Under the pieces are notes generated by a model. That model was given only the letters and a program-made list of their open reading frames with translations, did not search any database and was not told the DNA's origin. The position numbers and the translations under genes are program-made. Shown here piece by piece: positions 48,154-55,914 of a stretch of 64,000 nt of DNA. The stretch lies in the NCBI RefSeq assembly GCF_017599385.1, contig NZ_JAGFPK010000001.1, forward strand, positions 2,960,483 to 3,024,482, in the 5' to 3' direction. Every line of letters starts with the position of its first letter. The first letter of the stretch is position 1. The stretch is from Ciceribacter sp. L1K22. GTDB taxonomy: Bacteria > Pseudomonadota > Alphaproteobacteria > Rhizobiales > Rhizobiaceae.

Positions 48154-48402
48154 TTATTCGGCGGCGGACGGCGTCACCGCGTCGAGCTTTTCACGCAGCC
48201 ATTCTTCCAGAAGAGTGTCGGCGGATAGACCAAGCTCCCGAGCCTGCCTTTCCAGCCTAAGCTTCGTGCCCCGGGTAACAGTCACCGTCAGCACTACAGG
48301 CTCCAGATTGGGGCGAGTTGCCGTGGTCCAGTCGATGTATTCGCTTATATCTTCGCCATCATCGAACTTCCGATCGAATTCCTCAGCGCTGATTGTCTTC
48401 AT
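48154..48402 (-). CDS. brnA: BrnA-type antitoxin
   Basis: An 82-residue protein of the BrnA/CopG-like family: an N-terminal toxin-binding part (SAEEFDRKFDDGEDISEYIDW) and a C-terminal ribbon-helix-helix DNA-binding part (RLERQARELGLSADTLLEEWLREKL). It neutralises BrnT and represses its own operon in characterised systems. Its start lies 20 bases inside the brnT gene, so the two are co-translated. Confidence 0.88.
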   Translation of the reverse strand: MKTISAEEFDRKFDDGEDISEYIDWTTATRPNLEPVVLTVTVTRGTKLRLERQARELGLSADTLLEEWLREKLDAVTPSAAE

Positions 48403-48652
48403 AGCGACGCCTTTCATAAATTCGTGCCCGGCGGACCGAAATGATGCGAATACGCTCCTCGCGTAGAACGTAGACACCGGTCCACAGGACCCCGAAAATC
48501 CGGCCTATTCGGATCCGCCTTGGCTCGAGCAGATGTCCGGCATCCGCATCGACGGCGAATAGATCATACCACAATTCCTGCGCCGCCACGAAATCGATTC
48601 CGTGCTTCGCTTTGTTCGCCTCGCTTTTGGCCGGATCGAATTCGAACTCCAT
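48383..48652 (-). CDS. brnT: BrnT-type ribonuclease toxin
   Basis: An 89-residue BrnT toxin with the family opening MEFEFDPAKSEANKAKHGIDFVAAQELW and the C-terminal RIISVRRARIYERRRYEDNQR. The catalytic Arg, His and Tyr-rich positions appear intact. It precedes the antitoxin gene, the usual order for BrnTA. The pair lies directly before the leuA leader. Confidence 0.88.
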   Translation of the reverse strand: MEFEFDPAKSEANKAKHGIDFVAAQELWYDLFAVDADAGHLLEPRRIRIGRIFGVLWTGVYVLREERIRIISVRRARIYERRRYEDNQR

Positions 48653-48704
48653 GCCGAAAAGCTAGCGCAACCATGACGATCACGCCAGATCGGTCACACC
48701 TCGC

Positions 48705-48926
48705 TCACCGCCGCCCGAACTGCGCGATTAAGGCTGCGGCCAGGAAGCCGAGCGCGATCATGCCCCAGACCATCCCGCCATCGGTAACGTTGTTGCCATC
48801 AGGCGTAACGCAGCTCGATTGTGAAGCTGCAATGCAGTCCCGCCACATCCAGTAGCGGGCATGAAAGATGGCGGCGAAAAGCCCGGCGGCAAGCACAAGG
48901 ACAATCGCCCGCGGACGAACCCGCAT
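48705..48926 (-). CDS. Hypothetical small membrane protein
   Basis: A 73-residue protein with two predicted membrane helices (about 5-22 and 51-68) and a periplasmic or cytoplasmic loop with two Cys. Its start overlaps the stop of benE by one base (TGATG), so it is translationally coupled to that transporter. Not assigned to a family. Confidence 0.65.
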   Translation of the reverse strand: MRVRPRAIVLVLAAGLFAAIFHARYWMWRDCIAASQSSCVTPDGNNVTDGGMVWGMIALGFLAAALIAQFGRR

Positions 48927-50107
48927 CACGCGCGAGCCCTGGCCACTTTCAACAACCCCAGCATCGCGACCCCCGCGACCAGTCCCCAGAACGCGCCGGA
49001 GATCCCGAGGATCGAAATGCCCGACGCCGTCACCAGAAATGTCACCGCCGCCGCCTCCCGCGTCTCCGGCTCCTTGAATGCCGCCACCGCCGAGCCCGAA
49101 AACGCCCCGATCAGCGCCAGCCCGGCGACGGACTGGATCAGGATGGGCGGTGCCAGGGATACGAAGGCGGTCACAGCGCCGGCCGCGAGCCCAAGAACAA
49201 TGTATCCGATACCGGCGATCACCGCCGCCCAGTAGCGCCTGACAGGATCGGGATGGGCATCCTCACCGGCGCACATCGCCGCCGTGATCGCCGCGAGGTT
49301 GACTGCATGGCCACCAAATGGCGCTGACAGGAGAGAGAACACCCCGGTCGCGGCGAATAGCGGCCCCGGATTGGGATCGTAGTTGTTGACCTTCAGCACC
49401 GCGATGCCGGGAATGTTCTGCGAGGCCATCGTCACGATGAAGAGCGGCAGTGCGATCGAGACGAGCGCGGCGAGCGTGAACTGCGGCGCCACAAATTCCA
49501 CCGGCGGCGCCAGCGACGAGGCCCAGGTGGCGAAGGCTCCATCCGGCAGCTCGACGCCGAGGACCATGACGATCACGAACGCGACGAGCGCGGCCGGCAC
49601 CGCATAGAGACGCTTGAACGCCGCAACGACCGCCCAGGCGATGAAGATCGGCAGGCCGAGCGCCGGATCGAAGGCGATTGCCTTGAACGGCGCGAAGCAG
49701 AGGCCGAGGATGACGCCGGACAGCATGGCGTTTGCGAGGGGCGCCGGGATCGCCGCAACCGCACGACCGAGCGGTCGGAACAGGCCGGCGACCACGATCA
49801 GCACGCCGCAGACGAGGAAGGCCCCGACCGCAACGGCGAACCCGCCCTCCGGCACGCCCGCCGTCACCAGAACGGCGGCACCCGGCGTCGACCATGCGAT
49901 CGAGACCGGCAGGCGCGTCCAGAGGCTGAGCACGATCGCGCAAAGCCCCATCGACACCGAGAGAGCCATCAGCCCCGAAGCCGCCTCGTAGTCGGTCGCG
50001 CCCACGCCCTTCAGCCCCTGCAGCACCACCGCGAACGAACTGGCAAAGCCCACGAAGGCGGTCAGGCAGCCCATGAACACGCTTTGAGGGGACAGGTCTT
50101 TGAACAT
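48926..50107 (-). CDS. benE: BenE-family benzoate/H+ symporter
   Basis: A 393-residue inner-membrane protein with about twelve hydrophobic segments, matching BenE: MFKDLSPQSVFMGCLTAFVGFASSF, AWSTPGAAVL and FGGHAVNLAAITAAMCAG are characteristic. GGAG lies 7 bases before the ATG at 50107. No benzoate catabolic genes are nearby, so the actual substrate is uncertain. Confidence 0.9.
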   Translation of the reverse strand: MFKDLSPQSVFMGCLTAFVGFASSFAVVLQGLKGVGATDYEAASGLMALSVSMGLCAIVLSLWTRLPVSIAWSTPGAAVLVTAGVPEGGFAVAVGAFLVCGVLIVVAGLFRPLGRAVAAIPAPLANAMLSGVILGLCFAPFKAIAFDPALGLPIFIAWAVVAAFKRLYAVPAALVAFVIVMVLGVELPDGAFATWASSLAPPVEFVAPQFTLAALVSIALPLFIVTMASQNIPGIAVLKVNNYDPNPGPLFAATGVFSLLSAPFGGHAVNLAAITAAMCAGEDAHPDPVRRYWAAVIAGIGYIVLGLAAGAVTAFVSLAPPILIQSVAGLALIGAFSGSAVAAFKEPETREAAAVTFLVTASGISILGISGAFWGLVAGVAMLGLLKVARARA

Positions 50108-50395
50108 CGATGACTCCGGCGAATGACGCTCAACCCTCAGCAAAGATTCAGGTTGCACGCAAGCCTGTCCGGCGCCGTTCAGGTACGCATGAAATCCGGC
50201 TTTTCGGCCCTCGGCCTTGACATTGCCATGCTTTGACCCGACCTTTCTCCTATGAACACGCGCAAACGCCACACCCTGTACCGGCCCTTCCCGATCGCGG
50301 AATAGCGGCCCCGGCTCGGCATCCCCGGGACCGGGGAGGCGTGTAACCATCGGAAAAAGTTCATCGGTCGACCGTTGCCGCGTCCATCGCGGCGG

Positions 50396-50435
50396 CAAGC
50401 GTTTTGATTACGGATCAAGCGTTTTGACTACGGAT
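50396..50435. repeat. Two tandem 20-bp repeats upstream of rnk
   Basis: Positions 50396-50415 and 50416-50435 are consecutive copies of a 20-bp unit differing at one base (T versus C at unit position 12). The junction creates TTGAT-N5-ATCAA (50404-50418), which resembles an FNR site with one spacer base too many. Located 41 bases before the rnk start. Confidence 0.8.
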
Positions 50436-50475
50436 ATTGCGCCGGGTCGGCCCACTACACAGAAGGACAAGAACC

Positions 50476-50883
50476 ATGACCAGACCCCGGATCGTCGTCG
50501 AGAAGAACGACCACGACAAGCTGATGCGCCTCGCCAACGGCCTCGTCGAAACCCGCCCCGAGATCGCCGAGGAACTGCTCGACGAACTCGAACGCGCCGC
50601 CGTCGCCGAGGACGCAAAGGCCATCAACGGCACAGTGCAAATGAACAGCACCGTCGAATACCGCACCGATGACGGCGCATCGCGCACCGTGACCCTCGTC
50701 TATCCGGCCGATGCCGATATCGCCGAAGGCAGGATATCGATCCTCACCCCGATCGGCACCGCGCTGCTCGGCATGCCCAAGGGCCGCACCATCGACTTCA
50801 CCGCCAATGACGGCCGCGAGCACAAGCTGACCGTCGTCTCTGTCACGAAGGCCGCCACCGAAAACGGCGCCACGAAAGCCTGA
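50476..50883 (+). CDS. rnk: Nucleoside diphosphate kinase regulator Rnk (GreA/GreB-like)
   Basis: A 135-residue protein with a short N-terminal helical hairpin and a GreA/GreB C-terminal FKBP-like domain (VEYRTDDGASRTVTLVYPADADI..., ISILTPIGTALLGMPKG). Rnk-type proteins bind RNA polymerase at the secondary channel. AGAAGGA precedes the ATG at 50476. It is divergent from benE. Confidence 0.9.
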   Translation: MTRPRIVVEKNDHDKLMRLANGLVETRPEIAEELLDELERAAVAEDAKAINGTVQMNSTVEYRTDDGASRTVTLVYPADADIAEGRISILTPIGTALLGMPKGRTIDFTANDGREHKLTVVSVTKAATENGATKA

Positions 50884-50991
50884 TCGCCGGCGGGCAAACC
50901 GCGCGGTCCGCGAGTTGATCTTTTTCGCGGCCTCGTGTTATAGGCCCGCCCCACACATTGCAGGTTTCATCTGCTGGTTGGAGAGGACGCC

Positions 50992-51225
50992 ATGTCGAGC
51001 GACGCCCTGTTCCAATCGGGGATGGGCCCAGTCGAACTGGATGCCCCCCGAACGGAAGTAGTCTCTATCGCGCCCCTTACCCGGGCGTGCCGGACGATAT
51101 TTCGTCTCGTCTTCACGCACACGCGGCTGACGGGCATCGCACTCATGCGCACCGAAATGCGCCAGCGCGGCGGTCTGCAGAAGCGCCTCGTGCCGCGCCG
51201 CATGGCGATCACCATCCCCTCCTGA
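50992..51225 (+). CDS. Arg-rich small frame upstream of the polyamine genes, possible regulatory uORF
   Basis: A 77-codon frame with a strong ribosome site (GGAGAGGA). The product is basic, with 12 Arg, and ends GGLQKRLVPRRMAITIPS. It matches no known family. It lies 122 bases before nspC with a strong hairpin between, so it could be a regulatory leader peptide for the polyamine operon; alternatively a short ordinary gene. Rhizobiales carry a conserved RNA leader (Rfam speF) before polyamine genes, which this region should be tested against. Confidence 0.5.
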   Translation: MSSDALFQSGMGPVELDAPRTEVVSIAPLTRACRTIFRLVFTHTRLTGIALMRTEMRQRGGLQKRLVPRRMAITIPS

Positions 51226-51243
51226 ACAATTCAAGCCAGCCCT

Positions 51244-51290
51244 GAAGCCGACGGGTCGAGGCGCGCCGCGCCATGCCCCGCCTCGGCTTC
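51244..51290 (+). promoter_or_regulatory. Stable hairpin in the nspC leader
   Basis: GAAGC (51244-51248) and CGAGGCG (51257-51263) pair with CGCCTCG (51279-51285) and GCTTC (51286-51290), leaving an 8-base bulge and a 15-base GC-rich loop. It lies between the Arg-rich frame and the nspC start at 51348, without a T-run, so an attenuator or ribosome-access switch is conceivable. Confidence 0.45.
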
Positions 51291-51347
51291 ACGTCGCCGT
51301 CACATGCCGATGGCACACCCCTTCCCTGCGAACGAACAGGTGTCACG

Positions 51348-52448
51348 ATGCCGCTCCAGACCCCCTATTACCTGATCGACAAGTCCAAGCTGCTCCAGAA
51401 CATGGAGAAGATCGCGACCCTGCGCGAACTCTCCGGCGCAAAGGCGCTTCTGGCGCTCAAATGTTTCGCCACCTGGTCGGTCTTCGACTTCATGCGCGAC
51501 TACATGGACGGCACGACCTCGTCGTCGCTCAATGAAGTCCGCCTTGGCCATGAGCGGTTCGGCAAGGAAACCCATGCCTATTCGGTCGCTTACGCCGACT
51601 ACGAGATCGACGAGGTCGTCAGCCATGCCGACAAGATCATCTTCAACTCGATCGGTCAGCTCACCCGCTTCGAGAAGCAATCCTCCGGCATCATCCGCGG
51701 CCTGCGGCTGAACCCCGGCATCTCCTCCTCGAGCTTCGATCTGGCCGATCCCGCCCGCCCCTTCTCGCGTCTGGGCGAATGGGACCTGAAACAGGTCGAG
51801 CCGGTCATGGACATGATCTCGGGCTTCATGATCCACAACAACTGCGAAAACGGCGATTTCGACCTTTTCGACCGCATGCTGGGCGACATCGAACAGAAGT
51901 TCGGCCCGCTTCTGAAGAAGGCCGACTGGGTATCGCTCGGCGGCGGCATTCATTTCACCGGCGAGAACTATCCGCTGGAAAAGTTCGCCGAGCGCCTCAA
52001 GCGCTTCTCCGGCGAGTTCGGCGTTCAGGTCTATCTGGAGCCCGGCGAAGCCTCGATCACCAAGTCGACCACGCTCGAAGTCACCGTGCTCGACAGACTT
52101 TACAACGGCAAGGATCTTGTCGTGGTGGATTCCTCCATCGAAGCGCATCTCCTCGATCTCCTGATCTACCGGGAAAGCGCGAAGGTCCACCCCAACCAGG
52201 GACCGCACCGGTACCAGGTCTGCGGCAAGTCCTGCCTCGCGGGCGATATCTTCGGCGAATTCAATTTCGAGAAGGAATTGAACATCGGCGACCGCATCTC
52301 GCTGCAGGACACCGCCGGCTACACGATGGTCAAGAAAAACTGGTTTAACGGCGTGCAAATGCCGGCAATCGCCATCCGCGAACTGGATGGCAGCCTCAGG
52401 ACGGTCCGTGAGTTCGACTACACGGACTACGAAACAAGCCTGTCCTGA
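51348..52448 (+). CDS. nspC: Carboxynorspermidine/carboxyspermidine decarboxylase
   Basis: PLP enzyme that decarboxylates carboxyspermidine or carboxynorspermidine, last step of the alternative spermidine pathway. The 366-residue protein has the PLP lysine in AKALLALKCFATWSV, the GLRLNPGISSSSFD segment, SLGGGIHFTG glycine-rich loop, and the C-terminal CGKSCLAGDIFGE. AGGTG precedes the ATG at 51348. The partner dehydrogenase gene follows after 51 bases. Confidence 0.93.
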   Translation: MPLQTPYYLIDKSKLLQNMEKIATLRELSGAKALLALKCFATWSVFDFMRDYMDGTTSSSLNEVRLGHERFGKETHAYSVAYADYEIDEVVSHADKIIFNSIGQLTRFEKQSSGIIRGLRLNPGISSSSFDLADPARPFSRLGEWDLKQVEPVMDMISGFMIHNNCENGDFDLFDRMLGDIEQKFGPLLKKADWVSLGGGIHFTGENYPLEKFAERLKRFSGEFGVQVYLEPGEASITKSTTLEVTVLDRLYNGKDLVVVDSSIEAHLLDLLIYRESAKVHPNQGPHRYQVCGKSCLAGDIFGEFNFEKELNIGDRISLQDTAGYTMVKKNWFNGVQMPAIAIRELDGSLRTVREFDYTDYETSLS

Positions 52449-52499
52449 ACTCCCTCAGGAACAGGTTCTGACGATTGGACGTAAGGAGTTGGTCCCAGA

Positions 52500-53738
52500 A
52501 TGAAAAAGAACGTGCTCATCATCGGCGCCGGCGGCGTCGCCCAGGTGGTCGCCCACAAGTGCGCGCAGAACAATGACGTGCTCGGCGACATCCATATCGC
52601 CTCGCGCACCAAGGCGAAGTGCGACGCCATCATCGCTTCCGTGCATGAGAAGAAGGCGATGAAGCAGGAGGGCGTTCTCGAAGCCCATGCGCTCGACGCA
52701 CTCGACATCGAAGCCACCAAGGCGCTCATCAAGAAGCTCGGCACCGAAATCGTCATCAATGTCGGCACCGCCTTCCTCAACATGTCGGTGCTGCGCGCCT
52801 GCATGGACACCGGTGTCGCCTATATCGACACCGCGATCCATGAAGAGCCGAACAAGATCTGCGAGACCCCGCCGTGGTACGGAAACTACGAGTGGAAGCG
52901 TGCCGCCGAATGCGAGGAAAAGGGCATCACCGCCATCCTCGGCGCCGGCTTCGATCCGGGCGTCGTCAACGCCTATGCCCGTCTTGCCAAGGACGAATAT
53001 CTCGACAAGGTGACCGACGTCGACATCGTCGACATCAATGCCGGCAGCCACGGCAAATACTTCGCCACCAATTTCGACCCGGAAATCAACTTCCGCGAAT
53101 TCACCGGCGTCGTCTATTCCTGGCAGGGCGGCGAATGGAAGGTCAACAAGATGTTCGAGATCGGCAAGGATTACGACCTGCCGGTCGTCGGCACCCGCCG
53201 CGCCTATCTCTGCGGCCATGACGAAGTGCATTCGCTGGCCAAGAACATGGACGGCGCCGACGTGCGCTTCTGGATGGGCTTTGGCGATCACTACATCAAC
53301 GTCTTCACCGTGCTGAAGTCGATCGGCCTCCTCTCCGAACAGCCGGTCAAGCTGGCCGACGGTTCCGAAGTCGTGCCGCTGAAGGTCGTCAAGGCCTGCC
53401 TGCCCGACCCGGCTTCGCTTGCCCCCAACTACGAAGGCAAGACCTGCATCGGCGATTATGTAATGGGCTTCAAGGACGGCAAGGAAAAGACCGTATTCCT
53501 CTACAACGTCGCCGATCACAAGGAAGCCTATAACGAAGTGGGCAGCCAAGGCATCTCCTACACGGCGGGTGTCCCGCCGGTTGCTGCGGCCATGCTCGTC
53601 GCGACAGGCGAATGGGACGTGAAGAAGATGGCCAACGTCGAAGAACTGCCGCCCAAGCCGTTTATCAATCTGCTCAACAAGATTGGTTTGCCGACGCGCA
53701 TTCAGGACGAAGATGGCGATCGGGCCGTGGAGTTCTGA
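52500..53738 (+). CDS. Carboxynorspermidine/carboxyspermidine dehydrogenase
   Basis: A 412-residue saccharopine-dehydrogenase-like enzyme that reductively joins aspartate semialdehyde with putrescine or diaminopropane. The N-terminal Rossmann motif is VLIIGAGGVAQVVAHKCAQN; CGAGFDPGVVNAYARLA-like and NAGSHGKYFATNFDPEINFREF segments are characteristic. AAGGAG precedes the ATG. With nspC it provides spermidine without S-adenosylmethionine decarboxylase. A terminator follows. Confidence 0.94.
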   Translation: MKKNVLIIGAGGVAQVVAHKCAQNNDVLGDIHIASRTKAKCDAIIASVHEKKAMKQEGVLEAHALDALDIEATKALIKKLGTEIVINVGTAFLNMSVLRACMDTGVAYIDTAIHEEPNKICETPPWYGNYEWKRAAECEEKGITAILGAGFDPGVVNAYARLAKDEYLDKVTDVDIVDINAGSHGKYFATNFDPEINFREFTGVVYSWQGGEWKVNKMFEIGKDYDLPVVGTRRAYLCGHDEVHSLAKNMDGADVRFWMGFGDHYINVFTVLKSIGLLSEQPVKLADGSEVVPLKVVKACLPDPASLAPNYEGKTCIGDYVMGFKDGKEKTVFLYNVADHKEAYNEVGSQGISYTAGVPPVAAAMLVATGEWDVKKMANVEELPPKPFINLLNKIGLPTRIQDEDGDRAVEF

Positions 53739-53774
53739 GGGCGCGGGTAGCGCTTGAGATTTGAGGGAATGCGG

Positions 53775-53804
53775 ACCCCGCCGGAGAGATCTGGCGGGGT
53801 TTTT
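53775..53804 (+). terminator. Intrinsic terminator of the nspC operon
   Basis: ACCCCGCC (53775-53782) pairs with GGCGGGGT (53793-53800), and a T-run follows. It ends 164 bases before the reverse transcriptase start and so separates it from the polyamine operon. Confidence 0.85.
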
Positions 53805-53818
53805 CGTTGGCCACCAAT

Positions 53819-53875
53819 GCCTGCTACCGTCATCCCCGGGCTTGTCCCGAGGATCTGCTTTCGTCAGCGGCAGGC
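53819..53875. repeat. Nested palindromic repeat element upstream of the RT gene
   Basis: An inner imperfect palindrome (53832-53840 with 53846-53854: ATCCCCGGG...CCCGAGGAT) is enclosed by GCCTGC (53819-53824) and GCAGGC (53870-53875). The inner part closely resembles a palindromic intergenic repeat that is very common in rhizobial genomes (RIME-like), and is judged to be a copy of such an element. Confidence 0.55.
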
Positions 53876-53939
53876 GCTGGGGTAGAGAGTGCGGATGCCC
53901 CCTCCGAAAGCGGTTGTGAAAAGGCTAAATGCGCATGTA

Positions 53940-53967
53940 GAGTTGCTCAAAGAATGAGAGGCAACTC
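53940..53967 (+). promoter_or_regulatory. Hairpin that presents the RT ribosome site
   Basis: GAGTTGC (53940-53946) pairs perfectly with GCAACTC (53961-53967) around a 14-base loop holding the GAGAG of the ribosome site. The GTG start codon follows directly at 53968. A TAG in frame at 53938 shows that no longer start exists. Confidence 0.55.
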
Positions 53968-55782
53968 GTGCAGTCACCAAAGTTCAAGTTCATACGCGAC
54001 GAATTAGATGCCGCATTCTCAGCTTCCAAACTCACGGAAGAATGGAAGAAGCGGGTTCGCTATCAGATTAGGAAGCAGCTCGTTTTCGACCCAATCGAAT
54101 ATCGAGACTACAACGACAAGCTAAGCTCGATTGTCCGAGCGGTCAGAAAGCAGATTTTAGGCGGGATTTATGAGGTACGACCAGCGAAGAGATATCTAGC
54201 TGAAAAATCCCGGGGCCTTTGCAGGCAGATGACGCTTGTTCATCCGGTAGATCTTCTTGTTCTCGAGAGGCTTTCACGCTCTGTATACTTCGAATTGAAA
54301 TCCAAAGCACCTAGCAAGTCGGCATTCTTTGAACCCGACGACGGAAAATTCATCAAAGGCATCAATCAAGCAGAGGTAAAGTATGGCTCATTTGAGAGTT
54401 GGAAGCGATTTCAAGGCGCAGTGTTCGGCTTCGCAAATGAAAACAAGTACATCGTAGTCACAGACGTAGCCAATTTCTATGACTTCATAAACTTTCAGCA
54501 CTTAAGAAACATTGTTTCATCACTAGCAGACATCAGGGAATCACTTTTAGACCTTTTAATTTACGTCCTAAACAAATTGACTTGGACTCCAGACTTCATG
54601 CCGCTCACGCAAATAGGGATGCCGCAAATTGAGACTTCGGCGACCCGTGTACTGGCCAACGCGATGTTGTACGAGGTCGACAAAGTCTGCGAGCACTCTG
54701 CCGTATCGAATTACGCACGCTTCATGGACGATATGGACATCGGCGTCGAAACGATAGCTGATGCAAAGAAGATAGTTCGGGATGTCGACTTAACCCTACA
54801 ATCGCGCCAGCTTCGCCTAAATGCTTCTAAAACCCGTATTCTTACGCAGAAGGAAGCATATACCCATTTTTGTATAGACGAGAACTTTCACCTTGCACGG
54901 CTTGAGCGCGTTATTGGCGCCAAGAAATCTTCAGCTGCGGGGAATATACTTCTGAAAACATATGAAGCATGGATGGCAAGAGACGAAGGCCCGTCACCCG
55001 GCAAATCTTCCCCATTTCACCACGGCAACGGATCCAAAATACACAAATACATACTAGGCCTGCTCTACCAAACAGAAACCCGAGTGCCAGATGATGATTT
55101 GTTATGGCTTATACGTAACAAGCCAGACATGCGCTCAACAGCGTTTCGTTATCTCTCATACTCGAACAACATCGGTACGGCGGCGTTTGAAGTACTCTCA
55201 CTCCTCAGCGAGGGAATTTTTGTTGATGACGCATCTCTCGTCGATTTGACCGGATTTTTGCTGCACTCAAGAATTCCCAAAACACGTAAAATAAAGATAA
55301 AACTGCAGCAGGCGATCCAAATAATTGAATACTCTGGCGACCTAGGACTTCATTGCGCTATTTTTCTCTCAATTAAGTTCAGTGACCTTGGTGAGCTGCA
55401 ATCAGTTATTCAGCGGCATAAGGAGAGAATAGCGAATGATTATTGGTTGGCTCGGGCAGCGGCAGGGGCGATTCCACGCTTTATTCACTCGAAGGATTCG
55501 TTTTCCGGTTTTCATGACCTAATTTCCGAGCTCCAAAACGAGGAAGCTCAGAATGTGGCGAGGTACTTGCTGGATATTTCTGAAATGGGATCAATCCCGC
55601 AAAGCCTTAAGCTGTATCTGAATGCTCCGAACAGCTCTTACCCGCAGAATATCTATTTCCCGAAGGTGATCATCCTTCTCGCTGCATGCAAAAATGCAGA
55701 ATGGAAGAAATTACTGCCAAACATACACAAGACGCATGTCGCGTTGCGGGCAGATCCGTTTTTCAAGGATATGGGCTTTTAG
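53968..55782 (+). CDS. Stand-alone reverse transcriptase, probable defence-associated (UG/DRT) type
   Basis: A 604-residue protein. Reverse transcriptase motifs: motif A TDVANFYDFI (catalytic Asp166), motif B region GMPQIETSATRVLAN (217-231), motif C RFMDD (Asp254, Asp255, Phe in place of the usual Tyr), and LNASKT (284-289). Residues about 300-604 are mostly helical and Leu-rich, reminiscent of HEAT-like repeats found in many unknown-group RTs. Retron hallmarks (VTG, NAxxH) and group II intron maturase parts are absent. GTG start, GAGAGG upstream. Base composition is clearly AT-richer than all neighbours, with many ATA, AGA and TTA codons, indicating recent acquisition. Known relatives act in phage defence; the subgroup and partner RNA are unknown. 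Confidence 0.87.
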   Translation: MQSPKFKFIRDELDAAFSASKLTEEWKKRVRYQIRKQLVFDPIEYRDYNDKLSSIVRAVRKQILGGIYEVRPAKRYLAEKSRGLCRQMTLVHPVDLLVLERLSRSVYFELKSKAPSKSAFFEPDDGKFIKGINQAEVKYGSFESWKRFQGAVFGFANENKYIVVTDVANFYDFINFQHLRNIVSSLADIRESLLDLLIYVLNKLTWTPDFMPLTQIGMPQIETSATRVLANAMLYEVDKVCEHSAVSNYARFMDDMDIGVETIADAKKIVRDVDLTLQSRQLRLNASKTRILTQKEAYTHFCIDENFHLARLERVIGAKKSSAAGNILLKTYEAWMARDEGPSPGKSSPFHHGNGSKIHKYILGLLYQTETRVPDDDLLWLIRNKPDMRSTAFRYLSYSNNIGTAAFEVLSLLSEGIFVDDASLVDLTGFLLHSRIPKTRKIKIKLQQAIQIIEYSGDLGLHCAIFLSIKFSDLGELQSVIQRHKERIANDYWLARAAAGAIPRFIHSKDSFSGFHDLISELQNEEAQNVARYLLDISEMGSIPQSLKLYLNAPNSSYPQNIYFPKVIILLAACKNAEWKKLLPNIHKTHVALRADPFFKDMGF

Positions 55783-55914
55783 CCGTCGGCGAAATCGGTG
55801 TCGGCTCGGAATGTACTACGCCTCGGCTAGGGCATCCACAACGCCCCCATATCCACCCCGCCCCCACCATGCTACGAGGCCGCCACACACCATTCCACGC
55901 TCGCCGAGACCCTG

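Noticed and set aside
53807..54007. 66-codon frame overlapping the RT start
   Set aside because: It crosses a terminator tail and a palindromic repeat, has no ribosome site and no recognisable sequence.
53968..55782. RT as part of a retron or group II intron
   Set aside because: No VTG or NAxxH motifs, no maturase or endonuclease part, and no msr/msd-like inverted repeat arrangement or intron domain V is visible beside it.
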